Source: Amycolatopsis thailandensis (GTDB lineage: Bacteria; Actinomycetota; Actinomycetes; Mycobacteriales; Pseudonocardiaceae). Taken from it: a DNA stretch of 64,000 nt. Shown here one piece after another: positions 34,233 through 43,049 of this stretch (position 1 is the stretch's first letter; every line of letters starts with the position of its first letter). Below the pieces are notes generated by a model. It did not search any database and had not been told where the DNA came from. It saw only the letters and a list, made by a program, of their open reading frames with translations. Where the stretch lies: the NCBI RefSeq assembly GCF_002234405.1, contig NZ_NMQT01000030.1, forward strand, positions 62,001 through 126,000. The letters are read 5' to 3'. A program made the translations under genes and the position numbers.

Positions 34233-37200
34233 CTAGAGGGTGATCTTGTCGACGTTGGGACCGCCGTTCGCCGTGGTGGCGACCGCCTTGATCTTGTTCT
34301 GCCCCGCCGCCAAGGTCATCTTGACGGTTCTGGTCGTCCAGTTCGGCCAGGCGCCGGTGCCGCCGAAGCCGACACCCGACGCGCTGATCGAGCCGTTGAC
34401 GGAGAAGTCCAGCGGCCGGTCCGCCGAGGTCCCGTTGGCGTACCGGACGACGACGTCGTAGGTGCCCGCGGACGGCACGGTGACCGTCCACTCGACCGAG
34501 CTGCCCGCCACGTTGTCGTAGTTGACGAACCCGCTGCCGGTGAACCCGGCGTGGTTGGACTCCACCGCGCCCCGGACGACCGTGGCGTCCTCGGCCTGGT
34601 AGTCGACCGGGTTGTTCGGACCGGGGCCGGAGCCGTCGGCGGGAACGGTCTGCGTGCCGGTGTTCCAGCCCGAGACCCGTACCGAAGGCTTGGAGCCCTT
34701 GAGGTCGGCGGTGCGGTACTTCGCGGTCAGCGTGGTCGTTTCACCCGGCCACAGGCTCACCGCGTTGTCGTTCCACTCCACCGGGAGCACCGGCTTGCCC
34801 GCGGCGTCCACGACCTTCGAGTCGACGTAGAACGCCGGGAGCTTGCCGCCCGAGGTGTTCTTCAGCGTCACGGTCGTCGTGGTGGTGCCGTCGGAACCGG
34901 CGACCGATTTCGCCGTCACGCCGACGGCGGACTGCCCGAGGTTCTTCAGCCCGGACAGATCGGCGTAGGCCGACTGCGGCGTGTAGTACCAGTCGCTGCC
35001 GCTCCAGTTCAGCGTGTCCGCCTTGGTGGAGAGCCAGTACACGTTCCGGCTGACCTCCTTGCCGGAGGAGTCGGTGAGCACCAGCTTCGCCAGGTAGGTC
35101 GTCGACAGCCCGCTCACCGAGGGGACGGTGACGGCGGTGGACTTGGCGCCCAGCGCGCCGACCGACAGTCCGGTCTTGGTGTTGCTGTACTTCTCGGTGC
35201 CGTCGAGGTTGTACAGCTTCGTGGTCGCCGTCAGCCCGCTCACCGCGTTCGACGTCTGGTTGATCACCACGACCGAGCGGTTGTCGTGCGAGTACTGGAT
35301 GTGCAGCGGCTCGTTGGCCTTCTTCGCCCCGTAGTACGCGCCGTTCTGGTCCATGTAGGCGTCGAACAGCTGCCAGTGCAGCGAAGTCCACGGGCTGTTG
35401 AGCATCCAGTAGATCAACCCGGTCGACGGATTGGTCGAGTCCGTGTAGTTGCGGGAATGCGACTCGAACTCCGCACGCACGTTCTCGTACTGCGCGAGCT
35501 GCGACTTCCGCACGAAGTCGTTCAGGTCGGCCGGGGCGCCGTAGCGCTTGGTGAGGGCGTTGCCGAACAGCTTCAGGTTCCCGAAGGTCGCCGAGGACGA
35601 GCGGTGGTACTGCGCGGCCGACGGGTTCTTCCACATCGTTTCGAGCTCGCTGGCCGACATCATCCGCTTCAGGGTGTCCATCGTCGGGATGTCGACGCCG
35701 GCGCTGGTCTCGGAGTTGAAGCTCCACGCGCCGCCACGGTCCTTCTGCGACTTGTCGTACCAGTACACCGGCGGGACGTAGTCGTACGGGCCGTTCATTT
35801 TCATGCCGGACGCGCCGGTGATGGGGGACGGCCTCGCCGACGCCGCCGGGATCACCGGGGGCTGGAAGTCGGCGGCCTTCATCGCGTCGAGGTAACCCTG
35901 TTCGATCCGCTTGTCCGGCGCGAAGTCGCTGCCGATGTGGAAGGAGATGACGCTCGGGTGGTCACGCAGGCGCTCGGCCTCGGAGAACATCGACGCCTTG
36001 GCGATCGGGTAGTCCGACTCGACCCACGGCTCGCCCTTCTCCTCGCCGTTGACCTGGCCTTCCCACTTGTCGCAGCATTCCCAGCCGGGCATCGTCAGCA
36101 CGCCGAGGTCGTCGGCGATGTCGAAGAACTCGTCCGGTTCGATGTGGCCTTCCAGCCGGACCGTGTTGAGCCCGAGGTTCAGCACGTACTTGAGTTTGTC
36201 GGCCGCCGCGGTCTCGCTCCAGCGCAGGAAGAGGTCCGGTGTGTAGCCACCGCCGCGGATCAGCAGCGGCTTGCCGTTGACGCTGTACTGCCGTCCACCG
36301 CTGGAGTTCAGCGTCGCCTTGACGTCACGGACGCCGAACTTCGACTTCGAGGCGTCGGAGGCCGTGCCGCCGACACTCGCGGTCAGGTCGAGGTCGTACC
36401 GGTTCTGGCCGCCCATTCCGGCGGGCCACCATACGTTCGGGTTGTCCAGGCCGACGACCGGGAAGGTGACGGTCTTGCGTTCCTTCGCGGCCAGCGAAAC
36501 CGTCTGGCTGACCGGCTTTCCCGCGACCGTTCCGGCGACGGTGGTCTGCACCGCGTTCGCCGAGTCGTTGCGGACGTCGGCCTTCACCGTGAGGTCGGCG
36601 TGGCTGAGCGAGGAGTTCAGCTTCTGGACCACGTGGGCGCTGCGCAGCGCCACCGGGCCGCCGCGCCGGACGAGGACGTCGCGCACGATGCCCATGTTCT
36701 GGTCCGGCGGGGTCTGCGCCCAGTCGATCCAGCCCATCGAGAGGTCGTTGTTGGGATCGTTGGGGTAGACCTTGAACGCGACGCTGTTGACGCCCTGGCG
36801 GACGTGCTCGGTGATGTCGAGGTCGTGGCGGGTGTAGGCGCCGTTGACCTGGTCCTTCGTCGCGATCCGGGTGCCGTTGACCCAGACGTCGGCCTTCGAG
36901 AGGACACCGCTGAAGTCGAGGTACGTGCGCTGCGAGGTGTCTTCGACGTTCAGGTCGGTGCGGTACCACCACGGCACGGTGAACTGCGCCGTCGGCACGT
37001 TCTTCATGTTCGTGGAGTAGAACGGGTCGGCGTACTTGCCGTTCTGCAGCAGTCCGGCGTAGACCGTCGAGCGCGACGACACCGGGTACCAGCCGGCGGT
37101 GGGGAAGCCCGGCTTCGACACCGCCGAGTCGTCACTGACCTGTGCCGAGGACTGGATCACGTAGCCGGGGATCGGGGTGGCGTTGCCCGCGGCGGCGCCG

Positions 37201-37331
37201 ACGGACAGCGGGACGGCCGCTTCCGCGCCGGTGGCGGCGGGAGCGGTGGTCACCCCGCAGACCGCCGCGGCCAGCGCGGTGACGGTCATGGCCAGTAACG
37301 GGATCCGGGTTCTCTTCTGCCGAAAACTCAC
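34233..37331 (-). CDS. csxA: exo-beta-D-glucosaminidase (GH2), secreted
   Basis: CsxA removes single glucosamine units from the non-reducing end of chitosan outside the cell. The 1032-residue length equals the A. orientalis enzyme, and from memory the sequence is nearly the same. The known acid/base Asp469 (in FHIGSDFAPD) and nucleophile Glu541 (in FNSETSAG) fall exactly at these positions with the GTG start at 37331, which also follows AAGGAGG. Order: signal peptide and propeptide (1-~46), GH2 sandwich, TIM barrel (~310-620), two more beta domains, and a C-terminal CBM35 (~900-1032, VDYQAEDATVVRGAV). A CsnR-like box at 37377-37395 suggests induction by chitosan oligomers. Confidence 0.97.
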   Translation of the reverse strand: MSFRQKRTRIPLLAMTVTALAAAVCGVTTAPAATGAEAAVPLSVGAAAGNATPIPGYVIQSSAQVSDDSAVSKPGFPTAGWYPVSSRSTVYAGLLQNGKYADPFYSTNMKNVPTAQFTVPWWYRTDLNVEDTSQRTYLDFSGVLSKADVWVNGTRIATKDQVNGAYTRHDLDITEHVRQGVNSVAFKVYPNDPNNDLSMGWIDWAQTPPDQNMGIVRDVLVRRGGPVALRSAHVVQKLNSSLSHADLTVKADVRNDSANAVQTTVAGTVAGKPVSQTVSLAAKERKTVTFPVVGLDNPNVWWPAGMGGQNRYDLDLTASVGGTASDASKSKFGVRDVKATLNSSGGRQYSVNGKPLLIRGGGYTPDLFLRWSETAAADKLKYVLNLGLNTVRLEGHIEPDEFFDIADDLGVLTMPGWECCDKWEGQVNGEEKGEPWVESDYPIAKASMFSEAERLRDHPSVISFHIGSDFAPDKRIEQGYLDAMKAADFQPPVIPAASARPSPITGASGMKMNGPYDYVPPVYWYDKSQKDRGGAWSFNSETSAGVDIPTMDTLKRMMSASELETMWKNPSAAQYHRSSSATFGNLKLFGNALTKRYGAPADLNDFVRKSQLAQYENVRAEFESHSRNYTDSTNPSTGLIYWMLNSPWTSLHWQLFDAYMDQNGAYYGAKKANEPLHIQYSHDNRSVVVINQTSNAVSGLTATTKLYNLDGTEKYSNTKTGLSVGALGAKSTAVTVPSVSGLSTTYLAKLVLTDSSGKEVSRNVYWLSTKADTLNWSGSDWYYTPQSAYADLSGLKNLGQSAVGVTAKSVAGSDGTTTTTVTLKNTSGGKLPAFYVDSKVVDAAGKPVLPVEWNDNAVSLWPGETTTLTAKYRTADLKGSKPSVRVSGWNTGTQTVPADGSGPGPNNPVDYQAEDATVVRGAVESNHAGFTGSGFVNYDNVAGSSVEWTVTVPSAGTYDVVVRYANGTSADRPLDFSVNGSISASGVGFGGTGAWPNWTTRTVKMTLAAGQNKIKAVATTANGGPNVDKITL

Positions 37332-37376
37332 GAGCGCGCCTCCTTGGGCACACGGCGGCGGACCTGGGCGGAAATC

Positions 37377-37395
37377 GTTAAGAAAGTTCCCTAAC
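37377..37395 (-). promoter_or_regulatory. CsnR-type operator upstream of csxA
   Basis: GTTAAGAAA-G-TTCCCTAAC is a 19-bp imperfect palindrome (7 of 9 pairs), 46 nt before the csxA start. It resembles the AGGAAAGTTTCCT-type box bound by the ROK-family repressor CsnR ahead of chitosanase genes in Streptomyces. A repressor for chitosan use is therefore expected to act here; none is encoded in the window. Confidence 0.55.
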
Positions 37396-37456
37396 AATGT
37401 TGGGGGAGATGGTAGCCGTCACATCACGGCAAGGCCAGACCCTTGCACCGGGTTCG

Positions 37457-38695
37457 TCAGTGGTGGAGAGTCCGCCGGAGTGCGGCGGCGCGCAAGCACA
37501 GCAACAAGGGCAGGGAGGCGTCGTCACGCACTCTCGCCGGCAACGTCGACGCCTCGGCGACGGCCGTCCCGGCGGAGAGCTCTTCGCCCAGCGCGGCGAG
37601 GTCGACGTCGAGCACGTTCGCGCCCTCGCTGAACAGCTTTTCGGCGCCACGGGTGCGACGTGTCCGCAGGGTGTCGCCGTCCACGGAAAGCTCGGTGATC
37701 CCGAAGAACTCCGGCTTCGCGCCGCGTTCCATCCAGCGCGCGAACCCGGTCAGCCGGGTCGAAACGATCTCGCCGGGCAGGACGCCGGTCTCTTCGCGCA
37801 GTTCCCGTTCCATCCCGGCGATCACCGCCGTGTGCAGCATCCGGCGGCGTCCGCCGTCGGCGGTGTCGAGGTCCTGGGGTTCGAGGGAGCCGCTGCCCGA
37901 CGGCGCGAGCAGCATCGCGCTCGCCGAGTTCCGCCGGGACTGGAGCACCACGACCAGTTTGCCGTCGGAGGTGAACGCGATGGTCGAGACGCCGACCAGG
38001 TCGGCCAGTTCGCTGCTCGCGAGCGTGCGCAGGCTGCCCGAGGAGTCGGCCAGTTCTTCGCGGCGGAGGTCGTACTCCTCGCCGGTGTCCTTCCTGGTGA
38101 TCCGCAGGGTCGCCAGTTCGTTGGAGCACACGGCGTCGAAGAACCGCGCGCGATGCAGCCGGATCGGGGCAGGAGCGGCGCTCGCCGCCGGAAGCGGCTC
38201 GCCGCGCATGCCGACGATGGGGCCGTTGAACAGCACGCGGCCCTTCGCTCGCAGGGGAAGGACGTGCGGCGCGGTCGCCTTGAGCTTGGGCGGCAGGCGA
38301 TACGGCTCCTCGGAGACGGCGATCCGGAAGTTCCCCGCCGACAGTGCCTCGTCGATCGGGTCGCTGACGAGCGCCGTTCCCCGCGCGGGTACGGCGAGAT
38401 ACTTCGCTCCCGGATACGCGGGCGGAGGCGGCAGTTCGGCGGTGGGGAACGGGGCGGCGATCGCGCTGAACTCGAACCCGGCCCAGCGTGCCCGCAGCAG
38501 CCGGAGATCCCTGACGAAGGTGGCCGTCCCCAAGGCCAGTGCCAGCACCGAAAGCACGATGCCGATCGCGCTGGGGAGGATCGTCGCCGCGCCGAGGACC
38601 ACGCCGATCCCGGACGCCGCGACCGGCCACTCACGAGCGGCCGAGTAGGCGTAGTAGTCGGCCTTCGCCCTCGCCCGGCGGGTCAGTTTTCCCAT
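37457..38695 (-). CDS. membrane-anchored protein with degenerate Nudix-like domain
   Basis: The 412-residue protein has a basic start (MGKLTRRARAKADYY), two membrane helices at ~25-62 (VAASGIGVVLGAATILPSAIGIVLSVLALALG), and a soluble part with a Nudix-like helix near 290-315. The GMERELREETGVL segment matches the REUXEEXGU half of the Nudix box, but the first half (GX5E) is not kept, so catalysis is uncertain. It may be a regulatory or substrate-binding relative of Nudix hydrolases. Start at 38695 is chosen; the long frame to 38995 runs into the YchJ gene. Confidence 0.7.
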   Translation of the reverse strand: MGKLTRRARAKADYYAYSAAREWPVAASGIGVVLGAATILPSAIGIVLSVLALALGTATFVRDLRLLRARWAGFEFSAIAAPFPTAELPPPPAYPGAKYLAVPARGTALVSDPIDEALSAGNFRIAVSEEPYRLPPKLKATAPHVLPLRAKGRVLFNGPIVGMRGEPLPAASAAPAPIRLHRARFFDAVCSNELATLRITRKDTGEEYDLRREELADSSGSLRTLASSELADLVGVSTIAFTSDGKLVVVLQSRRNSASAMLLAPSGSGSLEPQDLDTADGGRRRMLHTAVIAGMERELREETGVLPGEIVSTRLTGFARWMERGAKPEFFGITELSVDGDTLRTRRTRGAEKLFSEGANVLDVDLAALGEELSAGTAVAEASTLPARVRDDASLPLLLCLRAAALRRTLHH

Positions 38696-38747
38696 CGCCA
38701 CCTTGTTTATCACGCGAGGGAAGCCTGATTGGGCGAGTTGATGGAAC

Positions 38748-39140
38748 TCAGGCGACGGGCGCGACGTAGATCCACTTCCCGTCGGCGCGGACGAAGCGGC
38801 TGTTCTCGTGCATGCTGTCCGCCCGGCGGTCCTGCCGGTAGTGCGCCCGGAACTCGACCGTGCCCTCGTTCTCCAGCAGCCCGCCGCCGGTCTTGCCGAG
38901 GATCTCCAGGAAGGTCCAGCGCTGCCCCGGGTCGAGTTCGAGGTCCACGGGCCTGGTCTTCGGATGCCAGGTCGCGATGAGGTACGCGGTGTCACCGGCG
39001 GCGAACGCGCTGAACCGCGACCGCATCAGGAGTTCGGCGGTCGGCGCTGTCGCGGCTCCCCGGTGGAAACGGCCGCAGCAAACGCCATAGGGCTCGCCGA
39101 GGCCGCACGGGCAACGGGATTCGTCGGTGATCACAGGCAC
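38748..39140 (-). CDS. YchJ/UPF0225 family protein with SEC-C-like zinc motif
   Basis: The 130-residue protein begins with CPCGLGEPYGVCCGRFHRG, a CxCx(n)CC zinc motif of the SEC-C type, followed by the YchJ domain AELLMRSRFSAFAAGDTAYLIATWHPKTRP and EGTVEFRAHYR. The family has an NTF2-like fold, role unknown. GTG at 39140 (or 39134) is the start. It is close to the Nudix-like gene (52 nt) and may be in one transcript with it. Confidence 0.85.
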   Translation of the reverse strand: MPVITDESRCPCGLGEPYGVCCGRFHRGAATAPTAELLMRSRFSAFAAGDTAYLIATWHPKTRPVDLELDPGQRWTFLEILGKTGGGLLENEGTVEFRAHYRQDRRADSMHENSRFVRADGKWIYVAPVA

Positions 39141-39153
39141 GCCGCCGATTGTG

Positions 39154-39531
39154 TCACCGTGCTCCGGCGGGGGCTTCGAGGTCTCGTGCCTGCTTGAGCC
39201 AGCCGGTGAACAGGTCGGCATCGATGTCCTCGACCGAGCGCAGCTTGACGTGTGCCATTTCCCGTGCGCTCGCCTCGAGCCTGCCGGACTCGTCGTCGAC
39301 AAGCTGGCCCTTCCAGAGGGCGAAGGTGACGTATGACGAGTACGCCTTCACCAGGCAGACGAGGTTCTTGCCCACGGCTTCGCCCGCGCTCCAGGTCGGG
39401 GAGCCGTGGTACATCGCCTCGATGGCGCTGGGCAAGGCGGCGTTGACGATCGGGCGCAGCGCGGTGGCGACCTCACGCAGACCCTCGGGGAGAGCGGCGA
39501 GGTAGTCGTCGACGTTCGCGAACTTGGCCAT
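39154..39531 (-). CDS. DUF1801 (YdhG-like) family protein
   Basis: The 125-residue protein has the DUF1801 layout: VDDYLAALPEGLREVATALRPIVNAALPSAIEAMYHGSPTW, then VCLVKAYSSYVTFALWKGQLVDD. The family folds like a small alpha/beta iron-chaperone/frataxin-like domain; function is not established. A consensus promoter (39561-39590) and GAAGGGA before the ATG at 39531 show it is expressed on its own. YchJ follows after 13 nt and may be cotranscribed. Confidence 0.85.
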   Translation of the reverse strand: MAKFANVDDYLAALPEGLREVATALRPIVNAALPSAIEAMYHGSPTWSAGEAVGKNLVCLVKAYSSYVTFALWKGQLVDDESGRLEASAREMAHVKLRSVEDIDADLFTGWLKQARDLEAPAGAR

Positions 39532-39560
39532 GACTTGGTCCCTTCGATCGGTGTGTGCTT

Positions 39561-39590
39561 AGCTAACCGTCCGAAGGGTGAAGTTGTCAA
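39561..39590 (-). promoter_or_regulatory. sigma-A promoter of the DUF1801 gene
   Basis: On the minus strand TTGACA (39590-39585) and TTAGCT (39566-39561) are 18 nt apart, a full consensus -35 and a fair -10, ending 29 nt before the ATG at 39531. Confidence 0.65.
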
Positions 39591-39600
39591 GACAAAAAAA

Positions 39601-39804
39601 TTATTCGGCGGGTTCGGGTGTGCGACCTCGGGTTTCCAGCGCCTCGCGGATGATGCGGAGCGCTTTGGGGCCGACGCCGTGCAGGCTCGCGAGTTCGGCG
39701 TCGGTGACGTGGGTGAAGTGCTCCAGTCGCGTGTAGCCGGCGGCGGCGAAGGCACGCGTCGCCGGTTTGCCGATGCCGGACGGCAGATCGGTCTGGTCGT
39801 CTAT
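39601..39804 (-). CDS. small helix-hairpin-helix protein, apparent ATA start (67 aa)
   Basis: The frame encodes an HhH/RNAP-alpha-CTD-like domain: SGIGKPATRAFAAAGYTRLEHFTHVTDAELASLHGVGPKALRIIREAL, a typical actinobacterial small DNA-binding protein. The only upstream in-frame codons after the helicase stop (39820-39822) are CCG AAG GGG AGC CCC ATA, so no ATG, GTG or TTG exists. GGGGAG lies 4-5 nt before ATA at 39804, which points to initiation at ATA; CTG six codons later is the alternative. It lies 15 nt after the helicase gene in the same operon and frame. Confidence 0.7.
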   Translation of the reverse strand: MDDQTDLPSGIGKPATRAFAAAGYTRLEHFTHVTDAELASLHGVGPKALRIIREALETRGRTPEPAE

Positions 39805-39819
39805 GGGGCTCCCCTTCGG

Positions 39820-42117
39820 TCAGTGGCCGTGACGTCGCATCCATTGTGGACTGCAGCAGAACTCGCACGGCTCGAGCTTGCCCGGAGTGACCGATCCCCA
39901 GGCGAGACGGGTGACGTCGTGGACGTTCATGCCCTGTCGGTGCGCGCTTCCCTGGCCCTTTCGCAGCCACGTGCAGTCGGGGTCGTTGTGGTACGCGGTT
40001 CCTCCGGAAGTCCGGTAACCGTGGGGGAGGACGCTCGGCGGCGGTTTGCGGCAGAGCGAGCACCAGGAAATGGGCATGTCGTGAACGCAGTCGTCCTCGG
40101 TCTCCACGGCCTTCGCCGCGTTCTCGGCCTTCTCGGACTGCTCGGTCTTCTCGGCCTGCTCGGGCGCGGTGTCGTCGAGTACGCCCCACCAGAGGAAATC
40201 GCGAGCCCTGGTCGCCGCGACCAGATGCTGCCTGCCGCGCAACTCACGGCGTTCCTCTTCGGCCTCGCTGCCGGTCACGCTCTCGTGCGTGTTCTCAAGT
40301 ACCAGAACGGCTTCGAAGTCCAGGCCCTTCGCCCGATGCACGGTGCCGATCTTGAGCTTGCCGTCGGTCGCGCCGGAGTAGTGCTCCAACGCCAGCGTCG
40401 GGATCCCCGCCTTGCGCAAGATCTCGGCGCACCGGCTCAGGTCCTTGTGGTGGAAGACGATCAGCGCCGAATGGTCAGGGCGCACCGGCAGGTTTCGGAC
40501 CGCTTCGACCAGCGCGCCGGACAGTTCGCCGGAGGTGCCGCGCCAGGTCTCGGTCACTCCGCCCTCACTGGCGGACTCGGCCGCGCGCAGGGTGACGCCG
40601 TCCGCGCCGTCGAGGTCGTCGACCCGGTTGGTCGCGTCGAATCGGCGTGCGAAACTCAGGACCTCGGCACGGTTGCGGTAGTTGACCTTCAGGATTTCGC
40701 CGCGGCCCTGGACCGGGATGCCGGCGTCGGACAACCGCCAGCCACCGGGATAGACCTGTTGCTGGCCGTCCCCGACGAGCAACAGCCTGTTCGGCCCGTC
40801 GCCCGCGAGGTCGTTCAGCAGTCGCAAGCCGCACAGAGGGATGTCCTGCACCTCGTCGACGACGACTCCCGCGTACGGCGTTTCGAGCGGCCGGTCCGCG
40901 AGTTCCGCGCGGCCGAGTTCGATCAGATCGTTGTAGTCGTGCACGTCCCTTTCGGCCAATCCTCGCTGGTAGTGCGTGTAGAGGTCCCAGACAAGCGCCT
41001 TCTGGTTCGCGTCGAGCCGCAGGATCCGCCCGCGCCGCCGTACCGCGACGTAGTCGTGAAGCGTCGTGATCCCCCTGCCCTTGATCACCCGGTCCACTTC
41101 GGTGCGCCAGTAGTCGAAGCTCGGTTCGATGACCTGCAGTTTCTCTCGGTTGGCCATCCACGCGAAGCTGAACGCCGTATCGATCTTGCGCCGATCCACC
41201 CGCACCGGCACGTCGCGCTCGGAGAGGAAACGGCGGACCCAGCCATGCAGGTTCGTGAACTCGACACGGCCGTCCAACTCCGGGGCGAGCCGGTCGAAGG
41301 CCGTCTTGATCACGGAGGGCAGCGAGTGGACGTATGTCGTGAACAGCAGTGGCCCGGTGTCGAGGCGGGCGAGATGCCTGAGCCGATGGAGAGCGACGAC
41401 GGTCTTGCCGGTTCCCGCCGGGCCGCTGATCCGCGCGGGGCCCGAGTAGTGGCGTTTGACGATGGCGTTCTGCTGTGGATGCAGGAAGGTGAGCCACGAA
41501 TCGAACGGTCGCCTCTGAGCCGCGCCGAGCTGGTCGTCGATCAGTTCGGCGACGTCCAGCAGACCGGCCGTGCCAGGTCCGCGCTCCTGCTGCTGGACGG
41601 CCAGGGAGCGGTAGCCGCGCAGTCTTCGTTCCGCCTGCTCCGCGATGGCGGCGATCAGCCGTTTGTCGAGATGGAGCGCGTCCCGCCGGAAGATCCGGTC
41701 GAGGCTCGACTCGGTCAGCGCCCAGTGGACGCCGTCCCGACGGGGACTCCCCGCGCCCCGTCCGATCACCACGAGATGGATGGCGGTCTCGGCCAGGGAC
41801 CGGCCTTGCTGCCCGGGAATCCCGGCGAAGCGCTCTTTCGCGTGACGCAGGACCTGGTTCGCGGTCTCGTTGTCCGGTGCTTCGTCCGTGATCAGAAGAG
41901 CGAACACGCCGGTGTACCCGATCAAGAAGGCGTCCGCGGTTCGGCTGTCCCCCGAGGGGAGCGACGTCTTGATCAGCAGCCGCCAGCCGGCATCGGTCCG
42001 GCTGAGCAGGGCGATGAGCACATTACGGTGTAGCGAGTCCAGGCCGGGGAAGGCTCTCTCGAGCAACTGCCGGGCCTGGATTTCGAGTTGCCTTCTGGCG
42101 TGTGCGCTCCTGCTCAC
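39820..42117 (-). CDS. UvrD/Rep-like helicase with N-terminal NERD-like domain and C-terminal Cys motifs
   Basis: The 765-residue protein begins with ~120 residues resembling a nuclease-related (NERD) domain (TADAFLIGYTGVFALLITDEAPD), but the usual ExK is not kept. Then comes a superfamily 1 helicase: ISGPAGTGKTVVALHRL (motif I), VVVDEVQDIPL (motif II), GDGQQQVYPGG (III), VNYRNR (IV) and TVHRAKGLDFEAVLVLE (V), QHLVAATRA (VI). The last ~75 residues hold a CVHDM...CSLC and a CTWL...CEFCC pair, probably zinc-binding. The GTG at 42117 overlaps the upstream gene's stop as GTGA. Role: DNA repair or defence. Confidence 0.82.
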   Translation of the reverse strand: MSRSAHARRQLEIQARQLLERAFPGLDSLHRNVLIALLSRTDAGWRLLIKTSLPSGDSRTADAFLIGYTGVFALLITDEAPDNETANQVLRHAKERFAGIPGQQGRSLAETAIHLVVIGRGAGSPRRDGVHWALTESSLDRIFRRDALHLDKRLIAAIAEQAERRLRGYRSLAVQQQERGPGTAGLLDVAELIDDQLGAAQRRPFDSWLTFLHPQQNAIVKRHYSGPARISGPAGTGKTVVALHRLRHLARLDTGPLLFTTYVHSLPSVIKTAFDRLAPELDGRVEFTNLHGWVRRFLSERDVPVRVDRRKIDTAFSFAWMANREKLQVIEPSFDYWRTEVDRVIKGRGITTLHDYVAVRRRGRILRLDANQKALVWDLYTHYQRGLAERDVHDYNDLIELGRAELADRPLETPYAGVVVDEVQDIPLCGLRLLNDLAGDGPNRLLLVGDGQQQVYPGGWRLSDAGIPVQGRGEILKVNYRNRAEVLSFARRFDATNRVDDLDGADGVTLRAAESASEGGVTETWRGTSGELSGALVEAVRNLPVRPDHSALIVFHHKDLSRCAEILRKAGIPTLALEHYSGATDGKLKIGTVHRAKGLDFEAVLVLENTHESVTGSEAEEERRELRGRQHLVAATRARDFLWWGVLDDTAPEQAEKTEQSEKAENAAKAVETEDDCVHDMPISWCSLCRKPPPSVLPHGYRTSGGTAYHNDPDCTWLRKGQGSAHRQGMNVHDVTRLAWGSVTPGKLEPCEFCCSPQWMRRHGH

Positions 42118-42623
42118 CTGTGTTCCGTTCGTCGGTGGTGGTTCAAGGTGCGGGGAATTCGACCGCGACTTCGACGGCGGATGACGTTGCCGGTGCCGTC
42201 CTTGTCGATGAGGCGTTTCAGGTCGCTCGCCTTCGGCATCTTCACCCACGCGACGGACACGGAGATGGTGCTGCCTGCCCCGTCGGCGACGGTGACGAAC
42301 ATGCGGTCGAGATCGACGCACGGGTGGCGCAGGAAGAAGCGCTGGACCTCGCCGAAGGAACGCGGTCCGCATTTCAGTTCCCGCTTGGCTTGCTTCTTGA
42401 GCCGGCGCCAGCCCAAACGTTGCCATGCTTCGGAATGGCGGCCCTTCTGCGCGGATTTCTTACTGGAGCTCTTTCCTTTCAGCGCCTGGCCCGCGGCGGA
42501 ATCCAGAGAGGCTCCACCTATTCCGTTCGTGGCGGCCACGACTACGCCCGCCGTGACCAGCGCGCCCGCGCCGTACTTGTATTTGATCCAGCGACCATCC
42601 GGCCCACGTGGCTGATTCACCAT
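42114..42623 (-). CDS. membrane-anchored hypothetical protein of the helicase operon (169 aa)
   Basis: No family was recognised. After PRGPDGRWIKYKYG there is one predicted membrane helix (~17-36, AGALVTAGVVVAATNGIGGASL). The rest is a soluble basic domain with a Lys/Ser-rich linker (KGKSSSKKSAQKGRHSEAW) and a globular part (CGPRSFGEVQRFFLRHPCVDLDRMFVTVADGAGSTISVSVAWVKMP). The ATG at 42623 follows GGAGGGG at ~10 nt. The stop overlaps the helicase GTG start, so the products are made in step and may act together. Confidence 0.75.
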   Translation of the reverse strand: MVNQPRGPDGRWIKYKYGAGALVTAGVVVAATNGIGGASLDSAAGQALKGKSSSKKSAQKGRHSEAWQRLGWRRLKKQAKRELKCGPRSFGEVQRFFLRHPCVDLDRMFVTVADGAGSTISVSVAWVKMPKASDLKRLIDKDGTGNVIRRRSRGRIPRTLNHHRRTEHR

Positions 42624-42791
42624 GCTGCGTTCCGTCCCCTCCCAAGTCCGGAACGGGTGATCTTGCTCCGGACGAAGAGAAAGGAACGAGGACTTGCCCA
42701 TGAATACGCCCGAATGGCGCAGCCGAAATTCGGGTTCCCGCCGGTACCGAACAGTTTCGGGCAGGACGAGGAGCCAGTCGCCGATCTGGCC

Positions 42792-43046
42792 GGCGGGCTC
42801 CTCGGGTCATGCGGGGTATTTGCGTAGCTGCTGGGCTTGGGTTCGTTTCGGTCAGGGTGTGTGACGGGGGAGGATTTCGGACGCTGAACGTCCGGATTCT
42901 TCCCCGCTCGGCGGTCGGCGGGGGTATCGACGGCCGGGGTCGCCCTTGTCGCGATTCCTGCATCGCCAGTTCCCGGCGCTTGTTCCGTGGGCATGCCGAG
43001 GGGCCCGTCGCCGGTGTGGCTGGCGGGCTCCTCGGGTCATGCGGGG
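42792..43046. repeat. 25-bp direct repeat in a gene-free gap
   Basis: GGCGGGCTCCTCGGGTCATGCGGGG occurs at 42792-42816 and again at 43022-43046, 230 bp apart. The ~30 bp before each copy are also alike (CAGTCGCCGATCTGGCC against CCGTCGCCGGTGTGGCT). The gap 42624-43049 has no convincing gene. The copies lie downstream of the HNH gene end and may be repeated 3' remnants of an older copy. Confidence 0.7.
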
Positions 43047-43049
43047 AGT

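Noticed and set aside
34230-37298. Plus-strand open frame of 1022 codons opposite csxA
   Set aside because: It is Arg/Val/Gly-rich antisense sequence; csxA on the other strand has exact catalytic residues.
42617-42994. Minus-strand 125-codon frame in the gap between helicase operon and HNH gene
   Set aside because: Low-complexity Pro/Arg/Ser product, no ribosome binding site, and it spans one copy of the repeat.
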